Below are positions 56,563 to 64,000 of a DNA stretch of 64,000 nucleotides, piece by piece. A program made the translations under genes and the position numbers. Every line of letters begins with the position of its first letter. The stretch's first letter is position 1. The stretch lies in NCBI RefSeq assembly GCF_003261585.1, contig NZ_POVU01000007.1, positions 1 to 64,000 of the forward strand, written 5' to 3'. The stretch is from Acinetobacter sp. MB5. GTDB lineage: Bacteria > Pseudomonadota > Gammaproteobacteria > Pseudomonadales > Moraxellaceae. Under the pieces are notes generated by a model. That model was not told where the DNA came from. It did not search any database and saw nothing but the letters and a program-made list of their open reading frames with translations.

Positions 56563-57528
56563 TTACTTTGGGAAATGATGTTGATACCAATGCTGGGCAA
56601 TATCTTGACGGCGACAAATCCAAACCCGTTCATGTGACTGAATATAATCTAAAAAGCGCTGTAGTGCTTTAAAACGGCCAGGCTTACCTAAAATGCGGCA
56701 GTGCATGCCAATCGACAGCATTTTCGGAGCGGTTTCACCTTCGGCATACAGCACATCAAAAGCATCTTTTAAATATTGATAGAACTGCTCGCCACTATTG
56801 AAGCCTCCTGGTGAACAAAACTTCATGTCATTTGATTCTAAAGTGTAGGGAATAATCAGGTGTGGGCGGCTTTCGCCTTCAGCACTGGTGAGTGTTGTCC
56901 AAAATGGTAAGTCATCACCATAGTGATCGCTATCATATTGAATTTGTGGGAACTCAGCCAAAAGTTGACGGGTATTCGGGCTGTCACGACCTGTGTACCA
57001 ACCGATTGGGGCTTCACCAAATAGGCTTTCAAGCACACTGATCGCCTGATCCATATACTGGCGTTCCAATTCGATCGGCATATCCTGATAGTGAATCCAG
57101 CGTTGACCATGCGATGCAACGTCATAACCTGCAGATTTAATGGCTTCAACCACATACGGGTTGCGAATCAGCGCCATACCCACGCCAAAAATGGTCATTG
57201 GCAGATTGCGGCGCTGAAACTCTTCGTGAATTCTCCAGAAGCCTGCTCGCGAACCATATTCATACATCGAGTCCATAGACATATGTTTGGCTGGAAAACT
57301 GGCTGCACCAATAATGTCTGAGAGAAACTGTTCTGAACCTGCATCACCATGCTCAATATGGTTTTCCGAGCCTTCTTCATAGTTGAGAACAAATTGAACT
57401 GCAATCTTGGCTTGATGTGGCCAATTGGCATGAGGAGGCTGGCCATGATAGCCAATCAGGTCGCGAGAATAGGATTCGGAACGAATGGAATCGATGAGCG
57501 CTTGACCACGTAAGTAAGGAGATGTCAC
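56563..57528 (-). CDS. puuE: Allantoinase PuuE
   Basis: I use the GTG start at 57528, preceded by AAGGA, giving 321 residues. The longer frame from 57651 begins with unlike sequence. The NodB/polysaccharide-deacetylase-type fold has F-V-L-N-Y-E-E-G-S-E and V-A-S-H-G-Q-R-W. This metal-independent allantoinase (PuuE type) opens allantoin to allantoate. It is the first gene of puuE-uraD-uraH. Confidence 0.93.
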   Translation of the reverse strand: MTSPYLRGQALIDSIRSESYSRDLIGYHGQPPHANWPHQAKIAVQFVLNYEEGSENHIEHGDAGSEQFLSDIIGAASFPAKHMSMDSMYEYGSRAGFWRIHEEFQRRNLPMTIFGVGMALIRNPYVVEAIKSAGYDVASHGQRWIHYQDMPIELERQYMDQAISVLESLFGEAPIGWYTGRDSPNTRQLLAEFPQIQYDSDHYGDDLPFWTTLTSAEGESRPHLIIPYTLESNDMKFCSPGGFNSGEQFYQYLKDAFDVLYAEGETAPKMLSIGMHCRILGKPGRFKALQRFLDYIQSHERVWICRRQDIAQHWYQHHFPK

Positions 57529-57769
57529 GGTTGGTTTCCTTTTGATCGTTTTTTGCAAAATATACTTGCATATTTTTGAGTATAGCCTGATATTTAAAAT
57601 ATAAGGACACCGAAACAACATGCAAAAATGGTGACAATATCTTCTATTCAAGAAGAATAAAATCTGATGAATTTAAGTGCTTTCACATTGTTGTATATGA
57701 AGTTTTAGGTTAATTACATGGATGGTTGTATTGTTTTGCACAGAGCAGATAGAAAAGAGAGGATGAATT

Positions 57770-58126
57770 ATGAACATTGAAATCCGCACAGATAAAAATA
57801 TTCAAAATAACGAACGTTTAATTAGTTATATACGTGCAGAACTTACCAATGAATTTCAACGCTACGCTGAACGTATTACCCATTTCTCAGTACATTTGAG
57901 TGATGAAAATGGCGATAAAGGTGGCGACGACGACTTACGTTGTATGATTGAAGCGCGTCTGGCAGGCGTGAAACCTGTAGCTGTTTCGCATAAAGCAGGT
58001 AATGTTGATACCGCAATTCACGGTGCAATTGAACGTTTGAAACGTAGTCTCGAACATGCGATTGAGAAAAAAGATAATCCTCGCGCTAAACCATTGGTTG
58101 AAGCTGAAGAAGAAGATGAAGCATAA
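57770..58126 (+). CDS. HPF/RaiA-type ribosome-associated protein
   Basis: The 118-residue protein has the beta-alpha-beta-beta-beta-alpha layout of hibernation factors: I-R-T-D-K-N-I-Q, then R-I-T-H-F-S-V-H-L-S-D-E-N-G, and a final acidic tail (EAEEEDEA). Proteins of this family bind the 30S decoding region and silence ribosomes. It is shorter than long HPF. A second family member elsewhere is likely. Confidence 0.75.
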   Translation: MNIEIRTDKNIQNNERLISYIRAELTNEFQRYAERITHFSVHLSDENGDKGGDDDLRCMIEARLAGVKPVAVSHKAGNVDTAIHGAIERLKRSLEHAIEKKDNPRAKPLVEAEEEDEA

Positions 58127-58143
58127 GTTTCTGCATGATTGAT

Positions 58144-58168
58144 AAAAGGCTCCTTCGGGAGCTTTTTT
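58144..58168 (+). terminator. Terminator after the HPF-like gene
   Basis: GCTCC-TTCG-GGAGC with a T-run of six. Confidence 0.88.
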
Positions 58169-58231
58169 ATTGCCGCAACAAATCCATTTCTTGTTAAACT
58201 GCATCAAGCACATAGCCATTGAGACCATCCC

Positions 58232-58774
58232 ATGCTAACGACAGCACAACATGCTTTGATTGATGCGATTGAACAACTTGACCCTGCAAAAGTACAAGAC
58301 CTGTTGTCTCAAGGGCTTGATCCTAATTTTATGCACCCTGAAAAAGGTTTACCAGTCACCATCGTTTGTGATGGTTTGTTTCAGTGGTGGGAAATGTTAT
58401 GTGATGCTTACGAAGCAGGAAAACCACTTTCTGAACAAGAAAAACAACAGGCTCTACAGGCACATCTTGAAATTCTTGAAGCATTGATTCAAGCCAAAGC
58501 CAATGTTCATTTGTGGGATGCAGAAGAGTTCTATGGCCCACTTTGGGATGCTGCAAGTGCAGCCTGTGTTCCAGCTGTACAACGCTTACTCGAAGAAAAG
58601 GTCAATCCAAATACATTGGATGATGAAGATTTAACCGTGTTATCATCAATTAGCCAATTATTTTTTGAATGTGACTACGATGAAATTGATTGGTCGGAAA
58701 CTTTGCCAGAGCAAAAGCAAACCTTACAATTACTGCGTGAGCATGGCGCAAAAATGACAAAAGAATTAAATTAA
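58232..58774 (+). CDS. Ankyrin-repeat-like protein
   Basis: The 180-residue protein starts L-I-D-A-I-E-Q-L-D-P-A-K-V-Q-D-L-L-S-Q-G-L-D-P-N-F and has later units A-L-I-Q-A-K-A-N-V-H-L-W-D and A-A-S-A-A-C-V-P-A-V-Q-R-L-L-E-E-K-V-N-P-N. These match ankyrin helices and turns, with about four repeats. It probably mediates protein binding. The partner is unknown. Confidence 0.82.
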   Translation: MLTTAQHALIDAIEQLDPAKVQDLLSQGLDPNFMHPEKGLPVTIVCDGLFQWWEMLCDAYEAGKPLSEQEKQQALQAHLEILEALIQAKANVHLWDAEEFYGPLWDAASAACVPAVQRLLEEKVNPNTLDDEDLTVLSSISQLFFECDYDEIDWSETLPEQKQTLQLLREHGAKMTKELN

Positions 58775-58801
58775 CGAAAGCTTAACCACTTGAGAATATC
58801 T

Positions 58802-59569
58802 ATGAAACTATGGCAAATCACAGCATTCGCACTGGCTTCAACAGTGAGCATGCACAGTCTAGCGACCGATTTTTCTTTTGACCGCCCAGGTTCAGGTTTT
58901 GGTACAAGTATTACACCAGTTGGGCAACTGGCGTGGGAACAGAGCTTGCCAAGCGTGTCGTATACCAAGCAAGGTACGGCAGAAGGTTATGAAAAAACCA
59001 CGACGATCCAAACAGATATGTTGTTCCGTACGGGTTTGACGGACAGCATGGAACTGCGATTAGGCTGGGAAGGGCCTGCTTGGACACAAATCCGATATGC
59101 TGGACAAAAATTCAATGATCATGGTTTGGGTGATGTCTCTGTCGGTGTGAAAAAAGCGATTGATTTGCAAGATGACAAAATGACCATGGCAGTTTTGGGC
59201 CAAGTCTCATTGGCGACAGGTAATCAAGGTTTTAGAGAAGATCAGGATACTTATACCATTGGTTCAACCGTGGCTTATCAGCAAAATGACCTCTTAAATA
59301 CCAGTATTACCATGTACTATGCCATGCAAGATGGCGACTGGTCATGGACAGCTATTCCAACCTTGAATTATAAGATCGTAGGGAAATGGTCGGGTTATTC
59401 TGAGTTTGTATACCGTAAACAAGAAAGCAAACACGAACAAACCTCACTGGCAACGGGTCTCGTTTACAATCTTAACAATCGCACACAATTTGATGCCAGT
59501 GTTGGTGTTGGTTTGAGTGGTGACGTACCTGACTATTCAGGTGGTTTTGGCGTATCCTACTTGTTCTAA
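58802..59569 (+). CDS. Outer-membrane transporter-like protein (MetA/phenol pathway type)
   Basis: The ATG at 58802 gives 255 residues with a signal peptide (LWQITAFALASTVSMHSLA). A beta-barrel-like remainder ends in G-V-S-Y-L-F. Segments D-R-P-G-S-G-F-G-T and T-G-L-T-D-S-M-E-L-R resemble the 'putative MetA-pathway of phenol degradation' outer-membrane family. The substrate is not known. Confidence 0.75.
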   Translation: MKLWQITAFALASTVSMHSLATDFSFDRPGSGFGTSITPVGQLAWEQSLPSVSYTKQGTAEGYEKTTTIQTDMLFRTGLTDSMELRLGWEGPAWTQIRYAGQKFNDHGLGDVSVGVKKAIDLQDDKMTMAVLGQVSLATGNQGFREDQDTYTIGSTVAYQQNDLLNTSITMYYAMQDGDWSWTAIPTLNYKIVGKWSGYSEFVYRKQESKHEQTSLATGLVYNLNNRTQFDASVGVGLSGDVPDYSGGFGVSYLF

Positions 59570-59590
59570 ATTGAATGAGCAGATTTGCCC

Positions 59591-61402
59591 ATGCTATTGC
59601 ATGCTAAAAGAAAGGCAATATTGTGGTTTATACAATATTGCCTTTTGTTTATCGTCTCTTTTCCTGTATTCACTCATGCTGACGAGCTTTTACCCGTTGA
59701 GCAGGCATTTCAATTCTCTGCTGAATCTCTTTCAGATCATCAGGCACAACTGTCTTGGAAAATCCAGCCGAATTATTATTTGTACCAGCAGAAATTCACG
59801 GTAGAACAAGAGCAGCACAAACTGAAGTTAAAACTGCCAAAAACCATCTCTCAGCATGATGATAATTTTGGAAAAAGCTGGGTTTATTTTAATCAAGTCT
59901 CATTTACTATTCCGACCGCACCGAATCAAAGTTATCGGATTACTTGGCAAGGCTGTGCGAAGGATCGTTTATGCTATCCACCGCAAAACATGACCATTCG
60001 TACCGATGCTGACGGTCTGGTAAGCATGCAGGATCAGGTGCAAACACAGCCAACTTTACTGGAGCTGTCACAGCAACCCTCGCCCTCTCTGAGTTCCAAT
60101 AGCACCTCAGCCATGACTGTTGCTGCAACGCCAACAGATTCCAGTATGCAAAGTGCTGATGATGAATCATGGTCACAGCGTTTGAGTCAGCATTCATTTG
60201 CTTATGGATTGTTACTGTTTCTCGGTCTCGGAATTTTACTGGCATTTACGCCGTGTTCTTTACCCATGATTCCGATTTTATCGTCTTTGCTGATTCGAGA
60301 GCATCGGGGGATTAAAGCATGGATGATCGCTCTCGTTTTTGTCACCAGTATGGCATCGGTCTATGCTGTTTTGGGCATGGTAGCATCATCATTTGGTTTG
60401 GGGTTTCAGCGTTGGTTACAGCAACCTAGCATTTTAATGGCGTTTAGTTTGTTGTTTGTGGTATTTGCCTTAAACCTGTTTGGACTATTTGAAATTAAAT
60501 TACCGCATCGCTGGGTGCATCATCTAGATCAGGCACAATCCATGCAAAAAGGCGGCTCATTGCTCGGTGCAGCCGTGATGGGTGTTATTTCTGCTTTACT
60601 GGTTGGGCCTTGCATGACGGCACCACTCGCAGGCGCATTGCTATTTATTTCACAAACTCAAAATCAGTGGCATGGTGCAATTTTGCTGTTTGGCTTGGGC
60701 TTTGGAATGGGTATTCCTATGCTCCTCGTGAGTTTGCTGGGTGCAAAAGTACTGCCGAAAGCAGGACTCTGGATGATGCAAGTTAAAGTGATCTTTGCGT
60801 TTGTCATGTTGGGTTTGGCCGTTTATTTTATTCGACCGATCTTACAAGCAGGGGCATGGCAGTGGCTGAATATCCTGCTCATTTTAAGCTTTACGGCATA
60901 TCTATGTTATGGATTGTTCAAACATGCTCGCGGTTTAAAGTGGCTTTATGCAGCATTATTACTGAGCCTTGTCCCCGCTTATGCCTATCAACAGTATCAA
61001 TGGTGGCAAGGACAAACTGCTGTTGAAGAAAGTGCAAAATCATCATGGCATGTCGCTAAAACTGCCAAAGAATTTCAAAATCTGTTACAGCAAGCACCGA
61101 AAGGGCAAGCGATTGTGGTCGATATTTATGCGGACTGGTGTGTGGCTTGTCAGCCCATTGAACATCACATTTTACCTCAGACACAGGTACAGCAAGCACT
61201 TGAACCTTTTTATCGAATCAAGCTGGATTTAAGTCAGTACGATGCTTCTCATCAAGCTTTACTGAAGCAATGGGATGTTTTGGGCCCACCAACCTACCTG
61301 TTTTTAAATCAGCAGCATCAAGAGCAGCGTCGTTTACGTCTCACGGGCGAGTTCAAAATGGAGACTCTATTGCAGCGTTTGCAACAGTTATCCTCTCGTT
61401 AA
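59591..61402 (+). CDS. dsbD: Thiol:disulfide interchange protein DsbD
   Basis: From the ATG at 59591 the product is 603 residues. It has a signal peptide, an N-terminal periplasmic domain with C-A-K-D-R-L-C-Y, eight membrane segments with the paired cysteines F-T-P-C-S-L and V-G-P-C-M-T, and a C-terminal thioredoxin domain with W-C-V-A-C (C517, C520). It moves electrons from cytoplasmic thioredoxin to periplasmic DsbC/DsbG and cytochrome-maturation proteins. It is one base-pair-rich operon end with no obvious partner downstream. Confidence 0.95.
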   Translation: MLLHAKRKAILWFIQYCLLFIVSFPVFTHADELLPVEQAFQFSAESLSDHQAQLSWKIQPNYYLYQQKFTVEQEQHKLKLKLPKTISQHDDNFGKSWVYFNQVSFTIPTAPNQSYRITWQGCAKDRLCYPPQNMTIRTDADGLVSMQDQVQTQPTLLELSQQPSPSLSSNSTSAMTVAATPTDSSMQSADDESWSQRLSQHSFAYGLLLFLGLGILLAFTPCSLPMIPILSSLLIREHRGIKAWMIALVFVTSMASVYAVLGMVASSFGLGFQRWLQQPSILMAFSLLFVVFALNLFGLFEIKLPHRWVHHLDQAQSMQKGGSLLGAAVMGVISALLVGPCMTAPLAGALLFISQTQNQWHGAILLFGLGFGMGIPMLLVSLLGAKVLPKAGLWMMQVKVIFAFVMLGLAVYFIRPILQAGAWQWLNILLILSFTAYLCYGLFKHARGLKWLYAALLLSLVPAYAYQQYQWWQGQTAVEESAKSSWHVAKTAKEFQNLLQQAPKGQAIVVDIYADWCVACQPIEHHILPQTQVQQALEPFYRIKLDLSQYDASHQALLKQWDVLGPPTYLFLNQQHQEQRRLRLTGEFKMETLLQRLQQLSSR

Positions 61403-61779
61403 CCAGTCAAACTAAATACCATAGATCGGGTGAAAGTAAGCAGATTGGATTTAGCTTACTTTCATTATTTGAAATAAGTTTCTCATAAAAATTGTATTGA
61501 TTACTCAAAATAATGAAAGAATAAACATTGGGTTGTAATGCAATATCGCGATCAATTGGTTTTTATCTACTGTATTGAGTAAAGACACAGCAATTGATTT
61601 CCTAATATAAAATTTCAGGGGGCCTATAGTTTTATTTTATGTGGGAGAGATGCAATATAAGTCAACTGTATGGGGATCGTTACAAGGCTACACTAAACGG
61701 TCACACTGAAAAATTGCAAATTGGCTGTGTATTTTGAATACTGAAACTCGGAAATAACACAGATGATTAGGAAAAAATA
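61403..61779. other. 377-bp intergenic region
   Basis: It begins with an inverted repeat, AAAGTAAGC/GCTTACTTT (61433-61462), after dsbD, followed by an AT-rich stretch that may end dsbD transcription. The rest holds no gene that I can support. It probably carries the promoter of the DUF2147 gene. Confidence 0.5.
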
Positions 61780-62217
61780 ATGAAAAAAATGTTACTCGTT
61801 TTGGGCTTATTTGGTGCTGCAATTGCTGCACATGCAGCAGATCAGCTCAATGGTACAGTTTGGCAGACCATTGATGATGCAACCAACAAACCAAAAGCAT
61901 TGGTTGTTTTTACTGAGCAAAAAAATGGAACCTTGTCTGCGAATATTCAGAAAGTACTGACCCCAGGTGAGGAAAATGCCTGTACAAAATGTGATGGCCC
62001 TTATAAAAATAAATCACTGCGTGGTCTAACGATTGTTCGCGGCTTAAAAAATGTGGGGGGCAATGAATATGATAATGGTTCGATTCTAGACCCCAAAAAT
62101 GGCAAAACTTATAGCTTAAAAGGTGAATTAATTAACGGTGGGAAACAGTTGAAAATTCGAGGTTACCTCGGTTTTTCTGTACTTGGGCGTAACCAGACGT
62201 GGAATCGTGTCCACTAA
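61780..62217 (+). CDS. DUF2147 periplasmic protein
   Basis: The 145-residue protein has a signal peptide (KKMLLVLGLFGAAIAAHAAD). The DUF2147 pattern follows: G-T-V-W-Q-T-I-D-D, then G-E-E-N-A-C-T-K-C-D-G-P-Y-K-N-K and I-R-G-Y-L-G-F-S-V-L-G-R-N-Q-T-W. The C-x2-C pair may form a disulfide. Related proteins are linked to envelope functions. Role is unknown. Confidence 0.88.
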   Translation: MKKMLLVLGLFGAAIAAHAADQLNGTVWQTIDDATNKPKALVVFTEQKNGTLSANIQKVLTPGEENACTKCDGPYKNKSLRGLTIVRGLKNVGGNEYDNGSILDPKNGKTYSLKGELINGGKQLKIRGYLGFSVLGRNQTWNRVH

Positions 62218-62237
62218 AGATATGTTGTGATAAAAGC

Positions 62238-62264
62238 AAAGCCTAGACTGTTCTAGGCTTTTTT
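62238..62264 (+). terminator. Terminator after the DUF2147 gene
   Basis: AAGCCTAGA-CTGT-TCTAGGCTT with a T-run. Confidence 0.9.
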
Positions 62265-62268
62265 ATTT

Positions 62269-62616
62269 TTAGGCTAAGTTGCGATATGCAGCTTCGTCAA
62301 AGCCTACAATAAAGCCTTGAGTTGTCGCGAGCACAGGGCGCTTAATGAGGCTGGTATGCGTGGTTAAGGCTTCAATCAGATTATCTTCACTGGCAAGAGC
62401 ATGCTGTTGTTCAGCTTCACTCAATTTACGCCAAGTAGTGCCTTTTTTATTGAGAATCAGGTCTTGCCCGCAGGTGTCAAGCCAATGCTTTACTGTTGTT
62501 GCATCAATGCCTTGTTTTTTATAATCATGGAATTCATAGCTCAAGCCTAACTCGGTCAGGAGGTCAAAGGCTTTTTTCATGGAATTACAATTTTTGATGC
62601 CGTAGATTTTCAGCAT
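62269..62616 (-). CDS. ArsC/Spx-family reductase-like protein (YffB type)
   Basis: The 115-residue protein begins L-K-I-Y-G-I-K-N-C-N-S-M-K-K-A, the single-cysteine start of YffB-like ArsC-family proteins. It continues with D-Y-K-K-Q-G-I-D and L-I-K-R-P-V-L. They may be glutathione-dependent thiol reductases. An arsenate function is not shown. Confidence 0.88.
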   Translation of the reverse strand: MLKIYGIKNCNSMKKAFDLLTELGLSYEFHDYKKQGIDATTVKHWLDTCGQDLILNKKGTTWRKLSEAEQQHALASEDNLIEALTTHTSLIKRPVLATTQGFIVGFDEAAYRNLA

Positions 62617-62625
62617 ATTCATCAC

Positions 62626-62967
62626 TCATCTATAGTTATGACGAATGAGCTTAACTAAAAAATATTTGTTCGGCTATGATTATCTTGAAAGGGAGAATGG
62701 GTCTTCCAAATAGAGAAAACCCGCATTAGATCATCCTGATTATGCGGGTCTCATTTACAACGTCCGATGTCACATCCTTGAAAAACAACCTAAATAATTT
62801 AGTTTGTTTTTACTTTCATCCTACGGCGTCCTATCCTTTTGCTGTCATCCTGACATGTCCCTGTGCCGTGCAACTATATTGCTACAAACTGATGTCAGAA
62901 AAAAGCTATCTTGGCGACAAACGCTGTAAGCATTTTTTACTAGTTTTGTGAACATGTGTTCACAATT
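62626..62967. other. 342-bp intergenic region
   Basis: It holds an ACCCGCAT/ATGCGGGT hairpin (62719-62749) and otherwise no supported gene. A 70-codon frame across it has no ribosome-binding site or domain. Confidence 0.5.
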
Positions 62968-63789
62968 TTAATTTAACTGATAATCAATAATGACTGGAGC
63001 ATGATCACTAAACCACTGATCTTTATACACCCATGCATTGATTGTGCGGGTTTTCCAGTCAGGTGAACAAGCTTGGTAGTCAATGCGCCAACCGACGTTT
63101 TTCGCACGTGCCTGTCCTCGGTTTGACCACCACGAGTAGAGTTCAGCTTCCTGACGAACCACACGGAAGGTATCGACATAGCCTAGCTCATCATAAATAT
63201 GATCAAGCCAAGCGCGTTCATGCGGTAGACATCCAGATGCTTTTTGATTACCTGACCAGTTTTTAATATCAATGCGCTTATGCACAATGTTGTAATCCCC
63301 ACACACAATGATCGATTTATTTTCATCGCGCCATTGTTTCAGGATTTTTTTATATTCATCTAAAAAGTGATCTTTGCGGGCTTGTGCTTCGTCACCTGAA
63401 GAGCCAGAAGGAAGGTACAGAGAAGCGATATGTACAGGTTGCTCTAAGCCTAAATCGAACTCGGCACAAATAAAACGCCCTTGTGAGTCTGCAAGTTCAA
63501 AGCCTAAGCCATCTTTCACCGAAATAAATGGCAGGCGGCTATAGATCGCCGTACCTGCATAGCCTGCACGCTCAGCAGGAAACAGATGCGTATGCCAGCC
63601 TTCAGGTCTAAATTTATCTGTCCATTGGGCATGGGTAATACGACTTTCCTGAATGCAGACCACATCGGCATCGGACTGTTCTAACCAGTCGAGTAGACCT
63701 TTGGTCACGGAAGAACGTAGTCCATTTACGTTAATTGAGACTACACGTAGAATTTTTGCCTCACTTGGATAGTGATCCTTTGGTATCAT
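62968..63789 (-). CDS. xthA: Exodeoxyribonuclease III family AP endonuclease
   Basis: From the ATG at 63789 the product is 273 residues. It has [22 protein letters not shown], and the terminal [10 protein letters not shown] with catalytic Asp and His. It repairs abasic sites and oxidised 3' ends. It is divergent from pyrE, a common neighbour in this group. Confidence 0.93.
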   Translation of the reverse strand: MIPKDHYPSEAKILRVVSINVNGLRSSVTKGLLDWLEQSDADVVCIQESRITHAQWTDKFRPEGWHTHLFPAERAGYAGTAIYSRLPFISVKDGLGFELADSQGRFICAEFDLGLEQPVHIASLYLPSGSSGDEAQARKDHFLDEYKKILKQWRDENKSIIVCGDYNIVHKRIDIKNWSGNQKASGCLPHERAWLDHIYDELGYVDTFRVVRQEAELYSWWSNRGQARAKNVGWRIDYQACSPDWKTRTINAWVYKDQWFSDHAPVIIDYQLN

Positions 63790-63827
63790 GCTCAAGTCTT
63801 ACCTCAATATCTGAATTTGGAGCTCTC

Positions 63828-64000
63828 ATGACAACGCCGTCTCAATTTAACCCACAGGCTTTTATTGACCTTGCTTTATCACGAGGTGTGCTGAAGTTTG
63901 GTGAGTTTACTTTAAAATCGGGTCGTGTTAGCCCTTATTTTTTTAATGCAGGTTTGTTAAATGATGGTGAAGCATTGTCATTGCTTGCGCAAGGCTATGC
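63828..64000 (+). CDS. pyrE: Orotate phosphoribosyltransferase (3' end outside window)
   Basis: The visible 57 codons read [17 protein letters not shown] and then [21 protein letters not shown], the start of PyrE with the conserved LKSGRxSPYFxNxG. It makes OMP from orotate and PRPP. The gene continues beyond the window. Confidence 0.93.
   Translation, partial: MTTPSQFNPQAFIDLALSRGVLKFGEFTLKSGRVSPYFFNAGLLNDGEALSLLAQGY

Overview
The window looks like chromosome from an Acinetobacter-type gammaproteobacterium (Moraxellaceae). This rests on protein style and gene content: an eight-gene atp operon preceded by atpI, kup, a zur/znuCB-znuA cluster, an HpxO-type urate pathway, yqiA-parE, and xthA next to pyrE. 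I assign genus by recognition only; no alignment was possible.

Positions 1-4163 hold the 3' part of a type VI secretion vgrG, a GHH-type nuclease effector candidate and a probable beta-propeller immunity protein. Positions ~4260-26085 look like an integrated mobile island next to tRNA-Ser(GGA). At the tRNA end is a tyrosine integrase with a striking inverted-repeat cluster in front of it. The left half (4.4-14.4 kb) carries replication and recombination functions: two unknown proteins, a Gp2/YagK-type replication protein, a strongly structured ~200-bp non-coding stretch, a J-domain protein, DUF932, a YqaJ-type exonuclease, a Gp3-like protein and an AlpA-type regulator. The right half (14.5-24.6 kb) is AT-rich cargo that reads as a defence island.

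The cargo contains a methyltransferase-HNH nuclease pair and a large Mrr-like PD-(D/E)xK protein. It also contains two convergent, tightly packed operons. The first encodes a D12-class adenine methylase and an OGG-like DNA glycosylase. The second encodes an HD dNTPase, a small protein with primase-polymerase-like motifs, a small protein with a glycine-rich N-terminus, a PfkB kinase fused to a nucleoside 2-deoxyribosyltransferase, a QueC-like enzyme and a SagB/nitroreductase-like enzyme. This set matches no named system I know. It is the best candidate here for an undescribed, nucleotide- or deazaguanine-based defence system.

From 26.2 kb rightwards the DNA is ordinary chromosome. It carries kup, a secreted endonuclease, zinc uptake with its Zur operator, the complete F1Fo ATP synthase operon, glutathione peroxidase and an RcnB-like protein. 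These are followed by an MFS/AraC/TetR efflux locus with palindromic operators, a lipase, yqiA-parE, a complete urate-to-glyoxylate pathway (hpxO, uraH, uraD, puuE, alc, allA) with an OprD-type porin, a ribosome-hibernation-type protein, dsbD, xthA and the start of pyrE.
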